A program made the translations under genes and the position numbers. The notes beneath the pieces are model-generated. The model saw nothing but the letters and a program-made list of their open reading frames with translations. It had not been told where the DNA came from and made no database searches. Positions 45,390 to 54,285 of a stretch of 64,000 bases of DNA are shown here, piece after piece; positions within the stretch are counted from its first letter, which is position 1; the number at the start of each line of letters is the position of its first letter. This stretch comes from Pigmentiphaga sp. Its GTDB lineage: Bacteria > Pseudomonadota > Gammaproteobacteria > Burkholderiales > Burkholderiaceae_B. The stretch covers positions 62,001-126,000 of the forward strand of contig JALOAI010000014.1 of NCBI GenBank assembly GCA_023228945.1. Direction: 5' to 3'.

Positions 45390-46315
45390 GCCGGCAGCCA
45401 GTCGTCGTCGAACAGAGGCGGCATCGACGGCGTCGCGTCTGTGCCATCGGGCAGGCCGGTGTCATCGCCCGCCGCTCCTCTCGCCGCGGCCGAGTCGGGG
45501 GGCGACAGACCGGCGGCCTCGTCCGGAATCCAGCCTTGCACCGGGACCCGCACGCTGCCGCGACCCCGCAGGGCTTCGCGTACCGGCGCAAAGCTTCGGC
45601 GATGCTCGGCGCAGGCGCCGAATTCGCGCAGGGCCAGGAGGTGGGCCGCCGTGCCATAGCCTTTGTGCTGATCGAAACCGTATTGGGGAAAACTCGCATG
45701 CAGGGTGGAGAGCTGCGAATCACGCACCGTCTTGGCCAGGATCGAGGCGGCGGCAATGCACGCCACGCGGGCATCGCCCTTGATCACGGTTTGCACCGCG
45801 CAGGCCAGGCGAGGCGCCCGATTGCCATCGATCTGCGCCAGCCGCGGCGCGACGGACAATCGCTCGATCGCCCGCTGCATCGCCAGCATGGTGGCATGCA
45901 GGATGTTGAGTGTGTCGATTTCTTCGACGCTGGCTTCGGCCACGCTCCAGGCCAGGGCCTCGGCGCGGATACGCTCGGCCAGGGCCTCACGGCGCGCCGC
46001 CGTCAGGGCCTTTGAATCCGCCAGCCCCGGGATGGGCCTGGCGGGATCGAGGATCACGGCGGCGGCAACCACAGGCCCCGCCAGCGGACCTCGGCCCGCT
46101 TCGTCCACCCCACAGACGTGGCGCGGATCCATGCCGGGCGGTAGATCCCAGGGCAGCCCGGACAGGCCGAGATCGAGGGTTGGCTTTCCCGGGGCTGTGG
46201 CCCGGCGACGCTGTGTGGTTGTCGTCCCGCTGCGCGATGAGGTCGCAGAGGAGCGTGCCGGCGCGCCGCTGGCTTGAGCGGTGGGGGCGAGTTCGGATGC
46301 CTTAGCGCGCGCCAT
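45386..46315 (-). CDS. rnhB: Ribonuclease HII with N- and C-terminal extensions
   Basis: RNase HII cleaves RNA in RNA-DNA hybrids and at single ribonucleotides. The catalytic core has VCGVDEAGRGPLAGPVVAAA (Asp-Glu), the IKGDARVACIAAASILAKTVRD segment and HKGYGTAAHL. At 309 aa it is about 100 longer than typical: residues 1-65 are Thr/Arg/Ser-rich, and the last 50 are acidic and Pro/Gly-rich. The start lies 14 bp inside lpxB. A later start is possible, but no good Met precedes the core. Confidence 0.94.
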   Translation of the reverse strand: MARAKASELAPTAQASGAPARSSATSSRSGTTTTQRRRATAPGKPTLDLGLSGLPWDLPPGMDPRHVCGVDEAGRGPLAGPVVAAAVILDPARPIPGLADSKALTAARREALAERIRAEALAWSVAEASVEEIDTLNILHATMLAMQRAIERLSVAPRLAQIDGNRAPRLACAVQTVIKGDARVACIAAASILAKTVRDSQLSTLHASFPQYGFDQHKGYGTAAHLLALREFGACAEHRRSFAPVREALRGRGSVRVPVQGWIPDEAAGLSPPDSAAARGAAGDDTGLPDGTDATPSMPPLFDDDWLPA

Positions 46316-47459
46316 GGCGGGCCACCTCCTGAATCACCTCGGCCGCCAGCCGCGGTGTATCGCGCGATAGCGCCTCATGCAGTTCGGCAAAACGCGCTTC
46401 AAGCGTCGCCACCTTCTGCGGCTGCTCGAACCAGGCGAGCACGGCCTCGGCCAGCGCCTCGGGGGTCGCGGCGTCCTGCAGCAACTCGGGCACGACGAAA
46501 TCCCGGCAAAGAATGTTGGGCAGGCCCACCCAGGGCAGATAGGGGCGCTCCTGGCCCGACTTGCGCCGCATCAGCCACAGTGCCAACGGCGACACCGCAT
46601 AGGCGATCACCATGGGGCGCTTGAACAAGGCGGTTTCGAGGGTGGCCGTGCCGCTGGCCACGAGCACGACGTCGCTCGCCTCGAGCACGTCGTAGGCGCC
46701 TTGCGGCACGCAGCGCAGTGGCAGCCCGGTGGCGGGCAGCATGGCCTCGAACTGGGCCTGGCGCTGGGCATTGACCATGGGCACCAGAAAGCGCAGATCC
46801 GGCGCCCGGCGCAGCATGTGCTGCGCCGCGGCGATAAACCTCGGCCCCAAGTGGGTGATTTCGCCGGCGCGGCTGCCCGGCAACATGGCCACCACCCGTT
46901 CGTTCAGGGGCACGCCCAGCCGCGCGCGGGTCGCGGCGCGATCCGGGGAGCGCGGGATCATGGGCGCCAAGGGATGGCCGACATAAGTGACGGGGATCCC
47001 GGCCTGCCGGTAGATGTCGACCTCGAAGGGGAACACCACCAGCATGTGCGACACCGCTTCGCGGATGGCATGGATGCGCTCGCCACGCCAGGCCCAGATC
47101 GACGGGCCGACAAAATGCACCGTGGGAATGCCCCGGGCTCGCAAGGCGGCCTCCAGGCCCAGGTTGAAGTCCGGCGCATCGATGCCGACGAAAGCCGCCG
47201 GCGGCTCCGCCAGCCAGCGCCGCCGGACGTCGCGGCGCATGGCCAGCAGCCAGGGCAGCCGGCGCAGGGCGTCGAGGTAGCCGAACACGCTCAGACGATC
47301 CATGGGATACCAGGCGTCGAAGCCAGCCTCTCGCATGCGCGGGCCGCCGATGCCGGCGGTGGCCACCTCGGCGCCCGAGGCCTTGAGGCCGGCGATGACG
47401 CGAGCCGCCAGCAAGTCTCCCGAAGGCTCGCCGGCCACCATGCCGATCGCGGTACGCAT
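46302..47459 (-). CDS. lpxB: Lipid-A-disaccharide synthase
   Basis: LpxB joins UDP-diacylglucosamine and lipid X to form the lipid A disaccharide. The 385-aa GT19 enzyme shows GMVAGEPSGDLLAARVIAGL at the N-terminus, GIDAPDFNLGLE, HFVGPSIWAWRGERI and MLPGSRAGEITHLGP. It follows lpxA by 4 bp, in the classic lpxD-fabZ-lpxA-lpxB-rnhB order. Confidence 0.97.
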   Translation of the reverse strand: MRTAIGMVAGEPSGDLLAARVIAGLKASGAEVATAGIGGPRMREAGFDAWYPMDRLSVFGYLDALRRLPWLLAMRRDVRRRWLAEPPAAFVGIDAPDFNLGLEAALRARGIPTVHFVGPSIWAWRGERIHAIREAVSHMLVVFPFEVDIYRQAGIPVTYVGHPLAPMIPRSPDRAATRARLGVPLNERVVAMLPGSRAGEITHLGPRFIAAAQHMLRRAPDLRFLVPMVNAQRQAQFEAMLPATGLPLRCVPQGAYDVLEASDVVLVASGTATLETALFKRPMVIAYAVSPLALWLMRRKSGQERPYLPWVGLPNILCRDFVVPELLQDAATPEALAEAVLAWFEQPQKVATLEARFAELHEALSRDTPRLAAEVIQEVARHGAR

Positions 47460-47463
47460 GGCG

Positions 47464-48255
47464 CTAGCGGATGATGCCGCGCGACGCCTGCCGCAGGAAC
47501 TCGAGGAGCGGACGCAGGGCCGCCGCCGTATCGGGTTCGGCGGTCTTCTCGTCGGCCTCGAGGCGCGCCAGGGCCTCGGCCAGCGTCAAGCCGCTGCGAT
47601 ACAGGGTTTTGTAGGCTTGGCGCAAAGCCCGGATGGCTTCGGCCGAAAAGCCGCGCCGCTTGAGGCCTTCGGCGTTGATACCGGCGGCATGCGCGGGGCT
47701 GCCGGCGGCCGTGACGTAGGGCGGAACGTCTTGCAGCAGCAGCGCCTGCCCGGCGGTCATGCTGTGCGCGCCGATCTTGACGAACTGGTGCACGCCGGTA
47801 AAACCGCCCAGGATCGCGTGATCGCCCACGTGTACGTGGCCGGCCAGTTGGGCGCTGCTCGACAAGACGGTGTGGCTGCCCACGCGGCAGTCGTGGGCGA
47901 TATGCGCGTAGGTCATGATCCAATTGTCGTCGCCCACCCGGGTCAGGCTTTCGTCCTGCACCGTGCCGGTGTGGATGGTGACGAACTCGCGCACGGTATT
48001 GCCGTCGCCGATCTCGAGACGGGTGGGCTCGCCCCGGTATTTTTTGTCCTGCGGGATGGCGCCGATGGAACAAAAGCCGATGAAGCGGTTATGGCGCCCG
48101 ACCACGGTGTGGCCGTCGAAGGTGCAATGGGCGCCGATCGACGTGCCCGCCCCGATGCGCACGTTCGGTCCGATCACCGTAAAAGGACCGACGCTCACAT
48201 CCTCGGCCACTTCGGCGCGGGGATCGATGATGGCGGAAGGATGGATGATCGTCAT
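47464..48255 (-). CDS. lpxA: UDP-N-acetylglucosamine O-acyltransferase
   Basis: LpxA performs the first step of lipid A synthesis. The 263-aa protein is a left-handed hexapeptide beta-helix with the catalytic His region AHIAHDCRVGSH (H121) and a helical C-terminal domain (RALRQAYKTLYRSGLTLAEALARLE). An 81-bp spacer with a possible repeat relative separates it from fabZ. Confidence 0.97.
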   Translation of the reverse strand: MTIIHPSAIIDPRAEVAEDVSVGPFTVIGPNVRIGAGTSIGAHCTFDGHTVVGRHNRFIGFCSIGAIPQDKKYRGEPTRLEIGDGNTVREFVTIHTGTVQDESLTRVGDDNWIMTYAHIAHDCRVGSHTVLSSSAQLAGHVHVGDHAILGGFTGVHQFVKIGAHSMTAGQALLLQDVPPYVTAAGSPAHAAGINAEGLKRRGFSAEAIRALRQAYKTLYRSGLTLAEALARLEADEKTAEPDTAAALRPLLEFLRQASRGIIR

Positions 48256-48336
48256 GCCAGTCTCCTTCGGGCGGCCGCGCGAAGAAGACTGACGCCCCCT
48301 TGGGGAGCGGCGAACGCGGTGAACGTGGAGGCCACG

Positions 48337-48783
48337 TTATTCGCCCAGCTTGCGCATGGCGCACATCAGGTTGGCTTCCGCGGCGAGTTCGTCGCCGACG
48401 AAGGCCTGGCCGCGGTACTTGCCGATGCCGCGCGACGCGCGTTCGAGGGTGACTTCGAGGCGGAGCTGGTCGCCCGGCACCACGGGCCGGCGAAAGCGCG
48501 CGCCGTCGATACCCGCGAAGTAATACACGGCGTTGTCCTCGGCCTTGGCCCCCACGCCCATGAACGACATGATGGCGGCCGCCTGGGCCAGCGCCTCGAG
48601 GATGAGGACGCCCGGCATCACCGGATAGTGCGGGAAGTGACCGGGAAAATAAGGCTCGTTGATCGACACGTTCTTGAGCGCCACGATCGATTCGCCGGGC
48701 TTGACGTCGATGACCCGATCGATCAGCAGCATCGGATAGCGATGCGGCAGACAGTCGAGGATGGCTTTGATGTCGAGTTCCAT
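48337..48783 (-). CDS. fabZ: (3R)-hydroxyacyl-ACP dehydratase FabZ
   Basis: FabZ dehydrates beta-hydroxyacyl-ACP in fatty acid elongation and competes with LpxA for hydroxyacyl-ACP. The 148-aa hot-dog enzyme has LPHRYPMLLIDRV and the active-site segment FPGHFPHYPVMPGVLILEALAQ (His and Glu). It lies between lpxD and lpxA. Confidence 0.97.
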   Translation of the reverse strand: MELDIKAILDCLPHRYPMLLIDRVIDVKPGESIVALKNVSINEPYFPGHFPHYPVMPGVLILEALAQAAAIMSFMGVGAKAEDNAVYYFAGIDGARFRRPVVPGDQLRLEVTLERASRGIGKYRGQAFVGDELAAEANLMCAMRKLGE

Positions 48784-48873
48784 GCAGGATCCTGATAATG
48801 AAAAATTCGAATCGCGGCCGCCCGTGGCGGCCCGATGCCTTGGCGCCCGCGCAGGGCCCGGAGCTGCTTGACG

Positions 48874-50010
48874 CTAGTCGGCCCCCGCTGCGCCCTCGGC
48901 CTCCGCCTGCCGCTCCAGGCTGCGCAGCCGCCGCCGCAAGGCGCCGAGCTGCCCGATCACGGCGGCGTTGCGCTGCCAATCGGCGTGTTCGGCGAGCGGA
49001 TACAGACCGGTGTAGCGGCCGGGTTTGTCGATCGTGGAGGGCACCGGCGTGGCCGCGGAGATCTGCGTATCGTCGGGAATGCTGAGGTGGCCGCCGATCA
49101 TGGCGGCGCCACCGATCATGCAGCGCGCGCCGATATGGGTGGAGCCGGCGATGCCCACGCAGGCGGCGATGGCGGTATGGGCGCCGATATGCACATTGTG
49201 CGCGACCATGATCTGGTCGTCGAGTTTGACGCCGTCTTCGATCACGGTGTCGTCGAGCGCGCCGCGATCGACGGTGGTGTTGGCGCCGATTTCAACGTCG
49301 TTGCCGATTCGTACGCCGCCCAATTGCGGGATCTTGACCCACCGCCCCGCGTCACCGCGCGCTGCCGCCATGGCGTCGGGCGCGAAGCCGAAACCGTCGG
49401 CGCCGATCACGGCGCCGCTATGCACGATCACACGCTCGCCAAGCACGACGCCGTGGTATAGCACGACACGCGGATACAGCAGCGTGCCGGCACCGATGCG
49501 GCTGCCGGCACCAACGGCGCACCCCGCACCGATACGGGCTCCGGCGCCGATCTCGACACCGGCCTCGATCACCACGTGCGGGCCGACGCAGACATCTTCC
49601 CCGAGGCGGACGTCGGGCGCCACCTGGGCGGTGGGATGCACGCCGGGGCTCAGGCCGCCTTGACGCTGGCGATCAAACCATTGGGCCAGGCGGGCGAACA
49701 GCAGATAGGGCTGCGCCGTCATGATGCGGACGAACGATGGTTGGGTGCCAGCGCGGGCACCTTCGCGCAGCGCTTGGGCCGCCTCGGGGGAGACGACGAC
49801 GGCTCCCGCTCGCGTTTGCTGCAGTTGCGCGCCATAGCGCGCACTGGAAAGAAAGGAAATCTCGAGCGGACCCGCGGCCTGGAGCGTGCCCAGCCCGGCA
49901 ATGCGGGGCATCGGACCGCCCTCGAGCTCCCAGGCAAGCCCATCGGTTTCCACGTGCTTGAGCAGGAGGTCGAGCGGCCAGGCGGCAGCCGGATCGAGCA
50001 GAACGGGCAT
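48874..50010 (-). CDS. lpxD: UDP-3-O-acylglucosamine N-acyltransferase
   Basis: LpxD adds the second hydroxyacyl chain in lipid A synthesis. The 378-aa protein has the uridine-binding N-terminal domain, a hexapeptide beta-helix, the catalytic His segment MVAHNVHIGAHTA, and a C-terminal helix. It follows ompH, as in other Burkholderiales. The C-terminal tail is somewhat extended (EAEGAAGAD). Confidence 0.96.
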   Translation of the reverse strand: MPVLLDPAAAWPLDLLLKHVETDGLAWELEGGPMPRIAGLGTLQAAGPLEISFLSSARYGAQLQQTRAGAVVVSPEAAQALREGARAGTQPSFVRIMTAQPYLLFARLAQWFDRQRQGGLSPGVHPTAQVAPDVRLGEDVCVGPHVVIEAGVEIGAGARIGAGCAVGAGSRIGAGTLLYPRVVLYHGVVLGERVIVHSGAVIGADGFGFAPDAMAAARGDAGRWVKIPQLGGVRIGNDVEIGANTTVDRGALDDTVIEDGVKLDDQIMVAHNVHIGAHTAIAACVGIAGSTHIGARCMIGGAAMIGGHLSIPDDTQISAATPVPSTIDKPGRYTGLYPLAEHADWQRNAAVIGQLGALRRRLRSLERQAEAEGAAGAD

Positions 50011-50032
50011 GGACGGAGGCGGCCTGCGCGAA

Positions 50033-50608
50033 TCAGCGGCGGGCGTCGAGCGCCTTGATCACCTGGTCGGTGATGTCGACGCGGGGGCTGACCGTGATGG
50101 CTTCCTGGAGAACCAGATCGTAGTTCTGGGACTCGGCGATCTGCTTGATGACGAGATCGGCCTGCTCGAAGACCTTGCTCATCTCCTCGTTGCGACGGCG
50201 ATTGAGATCCTCTTGGAACTCGATGCGCTTGCGCTGGAAATCGCTGTCGAGGGTGCTGAGCTCGCGCTGGCGGCGGATCCGATCGGACTCGGACATGACG
50301 GCGATGTCGCGATCGTACTGCTCGGATTGCGAACGCAGCCGATTGGCGAGATCCTGCAGCTCTGCCTCGCGCTTTTTGAACTCGGCATCGATTCGGGCCA
50401 CCGCCGCCTTGGCCGGAGCCGAGTCGCGGATGATTCGCTCGACGCTGACGAAACCCACCTTGGTGCCGCCATCGGATTGCGCCATGGCGGGCGCCGCGAT
50501 CCCGAGGCTGCCGGCGGCGGCCAGGGCCACCACCACACCGCCGGCCAAGCGCCGCAGCGCCCGGGCTGGGGTCACCGAGGAAACTGAAGGGTAAGACGTG
50601 AAATTCAT
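50033..50608 (-). CDS. Periplasmic chaperone OmpH/Skp
   Basis: Skp-type chaperones carry unfolded outer membrane proteins to BamA. The 191-aa precursor starts at ATG 50608 (MNFTSYPSVSSVTP), with a Tat-free signal peptide ending near AAPAMAQS. The rest is beta/helical with long coiled-coil arms rich in Arg/Glu/Gln. It sits between bamA and lpxD. A longer upstream frame is not supported. Confidence 0.93.
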   Translation of the reverse strand: MNFTSYPSVSSVTPARALRRLAGGVVVALAAAGSLGIAAPAMAQSDGGTKVGFVSVERIIRDSAPAKAAVARIDAEFKKREAELQDLANRLRSQSEQYDRDIAVMSESDRIRRQRELSTLDSDFQRKRIEFQEDLNRRRNEEMSKVFEQADLVIKQIAESQNYDLVLQEAITVSPRVDITDQVIKALDARR

Positions 50609-50737
50609 TGAGCTCTCGCTATACGAGTGATCCGGAGGCATTGCACGCCGAAAGCGTGCAAGCCATGATTGTGCCACGGTTTTCCGGAAGTCCGCGAGGC
50701 CGCCTCCCGGGTGGATCCCGGCGCGGCCGCGGCGGCG

Positions 50738-53068
50738 TCAGAAGGACGTGCCGATCTGGAACTGGAAGCGTTCGATGTCGTCGCCATCCTTGGCGTTGAG
50801 GGGGTAGCCGAACGATATCTGCAGCGGTCCCAATGGCGAATCCCAGCTCAGGCCGATGCCGGCCGAATAGCGGAATTCGCCGAAGTTGATGTTCTGGTTA
50901 TCGGCATACACCTGGCCGCCATCGAGAAAGGCGAACCAGCGCAGGGTGCGATCCTGCCCCGCGCCCGGGAATGGCAGATAGACCTGGGTATTGAAGAAGA
51001 TCCGCTTGGCGCCGCCGATGAAGTCGTCGTTGCGCGGATCGCGCGGACCGAGCGATCCGCTCTCGAAGCCCCGCACCGAGCCGATGCCGCCGGCATAGAA
51101 GTTTTTGAGCGGCGGATATGGCCGGCCGCCATAGCCTTTGCCGTAATCGATCTGACCATTGAGCGCGAGCGTGATGTTGCGGGAAACGGGCCAATACCAT
51201 TGCTGCTGCGCCGTGCCGCTATAGTATTTGAGATCGCCCAGCACCGAGACCTCGCCCGACAGGCTGCTCAGGTAGCCCTTGCGCGGCGCCAGCGCGTTGT
51301 CGCGGGTATCGCGAGTCCAGCCGGTGGAAAGGATGAAGGCGTTGCTGCGGCTGCCGTAGGCCGCCACATACTGCTCGAAGTTGTAGGGGCTGTCGCTATA
51401 CAGCCGGATGTCGTTGTGCTCGTAGGTGAGCCCGAAGTTGACGCGATCGACCTCGGAGAACGGTATCCCGAAGTTCATGCCCAGGCCGGCGGTCCGGATT
51501 TCGTAGTCGCCCGTGTTGCCGTACAGCGCCCGCTGCTTGCGGTAATAGGCGCTGAGCGTGCGGCTCACGCCGTCTTTCGTGAAATAGGGGTCGGTGTGGC
51601 TGAGGATGAACGAACGGTTGCGGCTGCTGGTATTGACCTGGAAGCCCAGGTTGGTGCCGCTGCCGAACACGTTGTCTTCGGAGATGCCGCCCATGAACAT
51701 CAGGCGGTCGGCGCTGCTGAAGCCCAGGCCCAGGGTAATCATCCCCGTGGGCCGCTCCTGGACGTTGACATTGACGTCGACCTGGTCGGGCGTGCCCGGC
51801 ACCGGCTGGGTATCGACCTCGACGACCTGGAAGTAGCCCAGACGATCGAGGCGCAGGCGCGAAAGCTCGATGTCGGCCGCGTTGTACCAGGCGGCCTCGT
51901 TCTGGCGCATCTCGCGGCGGATGACCGCGTCGCGGGTGCGCGTATTGCCGCCGATGTTGATACGCCGCACGTAGACGCGGCGATTGGGATCGACGAAATA
52001 GACGAGGTCGGCGACCCGGGTTTCGCGATCGATCGCGGGATTGGGGTTGACGTTGGCAAACGCATAGCCGAGGTCGCCCAGATACTCGCCCATGGCCTGC
52101 GCCGAGGCGTTGACTTTGGCGGCGGAGAAAGTTTCGCCCTCTTTGACCTCAAGCAGGGCCTCGAGCTCTTGGTCGAGGCCGAGCAGATCGCCCGCCAGAC
52201 GCACCGAACCCACGGTATAGGGCTCGCCCTCGTGGATGGTGACGGTAATGTAGATGTCTTCGCGATCGGGCGAGATCGACACCTGCGGCGGCTCGACGTT
52301 GAACTCGAGATAGCCTTGATCGAGATAGAACGAACGCAGGGTTTCGATGTCGGCCGAGAGTTTTTGCCGGGAATACTGATCGGCTTTGGTGTACCAGGTG
52401 AGCAGGCCCGGCGTGCGCAACTGGAACAGGCCCAGCAGTTGCTTCTCGGAGAATTTTTCGTTGCCGACGATCTTGATTTCGCGGATCTTGGCCGCCGAAC
52501 CCTCGAAAACGTCGAAGGTCACGCCCACCCGATTGCGCGGCAGCGGCGTGATGGTGCTGGTGATCTCGACCGCATACTTGCCGCGGGCGAGATACTGGTT
52601 GCGCAGCTCTTGCTCGGCGCGCTCGAGTACCGCGCGATCGAAGATGCGGCCATTGGCGAACCCCACCTGGGCAAGCGACTGGGTTACCACCTTGTTGTCG
52701 AACTCGCGCATGCCGTTGAACGACACCGAGGCAATGGTGGGTCGCTCTTGTACCACCGCCACCACCACGCCGTCGCGCACCTCGATGCGCACATCGCTGA
52801 AGAAACCGGTGGCGAACAAAGCGCGCACCGCCTGCGTGGCCTGGGCTTCGGTGAACTGGCTGCCCACCTGCACCGGCAGGTAGCCGAACACCGTGCCGGG
52901 CTCGATGCGCTGCAGGCCCTCGATCTGGATATCCCTGACTTGAAAGGGTTCGAAAGCCCATGCCGCGGGCACGGACCAGGCCAGTGCGGCCGCGGCGAGC
53001 ATCAGGCCCGAAGCCTGGCGGCGCAGCCGGGCGGAAGAAGACGGTGACGAAGACGGTTGACGGCGCAA
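50738..53068 (-). CDS. bamA: Outer membrane protein assembly factor BamA
   Basis: BamA folds and inserts beta-barrel proteins. From TTG 53068 it is 776 aa, chosen because AGGAAAG lies 6 bp upstream and a signal peptide (LMLAAAALAWSVPAAWA) follows. A GTG at 53137 would add 23 residues. Five POTRA domains span about residues 45-440 (FEPFQVRDIQIEGLQRIEPGTVF starts POTRA1). The Omp85 barrel ends FQFQIGTSF with a terminal Phe, and the lid-lock VRGFESGSLGPR is visible. It lies 93 bp after rseP. Confidence 0.95.
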   Translation of the reverse strand: MRRQPSSSPSSSARLRRQASGLMLAAAALAWSVPAAWAFEPFQVRDIQIEGLQRIEPGTVFGYLPVQVGSQFTEAQATQAVRALFATGFFSDVRIEVRDGVVVAVVQERPTIASVSFNGMREFDNKVVTQSLAQVGFANGRIFDRAVLERAEQELRNQYLARGKYAVEITSTITPLPRNRVGVTFDVFEGSAAKIREIKIVGNEKFSEKQLLGLFQLRTPGLLTWYTKADQYSRQKLSADIETLRSFYLDQGYLEFNVEPPQVSISPDREDIYITVTIHEGEPYTVGSVRLAGDLLGLDQELEALLEVKEGETFSAAKVNASAQAMGEYLGDLGYAFANVNPNPAIDRETRVADLVYFVDPNRRVYVRRINIGGNTRTRDAVIRREMRQNEAAWYNAADIELSRLRLDRLGYFQVVEVDTQPVPGTPDQVDVNVNVQERPTGMITLGLGFSSADRLMFMGGISEDNVFGSGTNLGFQVNTSSRNRSFILSHTDPYFTKDGVSRTLSAYYRKQRALYGNTGDYEIRTAGLGMNFGIPFSEVDRVNFGLTYEHNDIRLYSDSPYNFEQYVAAYGSRSNAFILSTGWTRDTRDNALAPRKGYLSSLSGEVSVLGDLKYYSGTAQQQWYWPVSRNITLALNGQIDYGKGYGGRPYPPLKNFYAGGIGSVRGFESGSLGPRDPRNDDFIGGAKRIFFNTQVYLPFPGAGQDRTLRWFAFLDGGQVYADNQNINFGEFRYSAGIGLSWDSPLGPLQISFGYPLNAKDGDDIERFQFQIGTSF

Positions 53069-53161
53069 GGTGTCTTTCCTGAAGAATGGGAGGCAAACCC
53101 GCCAATGGCCCGACACGAACGGACCCGGCTTCGCCACACCGGCTCGAGGCGAGGCGATGGA

Positions 53162-54229
53162 TTATCCCAGCAAACGAACGAAATCGTTGAACAAGGCCAC
53201 ACCCATGAGCGCCAGCAGCAGGCTCAGACCGACCCGTTGGCCAATGTCGAACCAGCGATCCGGCGGCGGGCTGCCGCGTACGATCTCAACCAGATAATAT
53301 AGCAGGTGCCCTCCGTCGAGCATCGGAATGGGCAGCAGGTTCAGCACACCGATACTCACGCTTACCACCGCCAGGAAGGCAATGTAGGCTTCGAGCCCGA
53401 TGCGCGCCGTCTGACCGGCGTAATCGGCGATGGTCACCGGGCCGCTCACCTGGCTCCACGACGCCTCGCCGATCAGCAAGCGGCCAAACATTCGTACCGT
53501 GAGCGAAACCATCTCGCCGGTGCGCTCCATGCCGCGCCACAGGCTTTCCAGCGGGCCATACCGCACCTCGACAAAACGCAGGTTCACGCCCAGACCCACG
53601 CCGATGCGGCCCGGGCTGCCGGCGTCGGCGGCGCGGGGCGTCACGCTGAGCGGGAACTCGCCACCATCGCGCAGCACCAGAAGCGGCACGGCATGATCCG
53701 CGCTACGGCCGATGAGATCGACGAAGGCCCCGGGGTCGGGATCGTACAGGCCGCCCGCCCGCAGAATGACGTCGTCGGCCCGCAGGCCGGCCTCGGCGGC
53801 CGGGCTGTGTTCCAGCACGCTTTGCACGCGCGGCAGCGGGGGGCCCTGACCGGGCTCGGGTTCGCGCACGCCCATGGTGAACAAGACGGCATAGAGCAGG
53901 CTGGCCAACAGCAGGTTGGCCAGCGGCCCCGCGGCGACGATGGCGATTCGACGCCACACCGACTGCCGGTCGAAGGCGCGATGCGCCTCCGCGGGCGGCA
54001 GGGCGTCGTCGCGGCCGTCGAGGAACTTGACGTAGCCGCCCAGCGGGATCGCCGACAGCGCCCATTCGGTGCCATGGCGGTCGGTACGGCGCAGCAAGAC
54101 CTTGCCAAAACCCACCGAGAAACGCAGGGCCTTGACGCCGCACCACCGCCCCACCCAATAATGACCCAGCTCATGGATCACCACCAGGATGCCAATCGCC
54201 ACAAGAAATGCCACGATGGTGGTCAACAT
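53162..54229 (-). CDS. rseP: RseP-type intramembrane zinc metalloprotease, apparently single-PDZ
   Basis: This site-2 protease cleaves anti-sigma factors in the envelope stress pathway. HExxH is at H19-H23 (VVIHELGHYWVG), and the second metal motif is in NLLPIPMLDGGHLLYYL. At 355 aa it is about 90 residues shorter than the usual 440-450. Only one PDZ-like segment (SVLEHSPAAEAGLRADDVILRAGG) is seen where the family normally has two. No frameshift is evident. The dxr-rseP-bamA context supports the call. Confidence 0.92.
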   Translation of the reverse strand: MLTTIVAFLVAIGILVVIHELGHYWVGRWCGVKALRFSVGFGKVLLRRTDRHGTEWALSAIPLGGYVKFLDGRDDALPPAEAHRAFDRQSVWRRIAIVAAGPLANLLLASLLYAVLFTMGVREPEPGQGPPLPRVQSVLEHSPAAEAGLRADDVILRAGGLYDPDPGAFVDLIGRSADHAVPLLVLRDGGEFPLSVTPRAADAGSPGRIGVGLGVNLRFVEVRYGPLESLWRGMERTGEMVSLTVRMFGRLLIGEASWSQVSGPVTIADYAGQTARIGLEAYIAFLAVVSVSIGVLNLLPIPMLDGGHLLYYLVEIVRGSPPPDRWFDIGQRVGLSLLLALMGVALFNDFVRLLG

Positions 54230-54285
54230 ATTGGCCCTACCCCCGATACCGCTGGTTCATGGACGCAAGCTGCATTGCCATGATT

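Noticed and set aside
48256..48336. Possible promoter or terminator between fabZ and lpxA
   Set aside because: The region has a G+C palindrome and repeat-like blocks but no -10/-35 or U-tract. The genes are probably co-transcribed.
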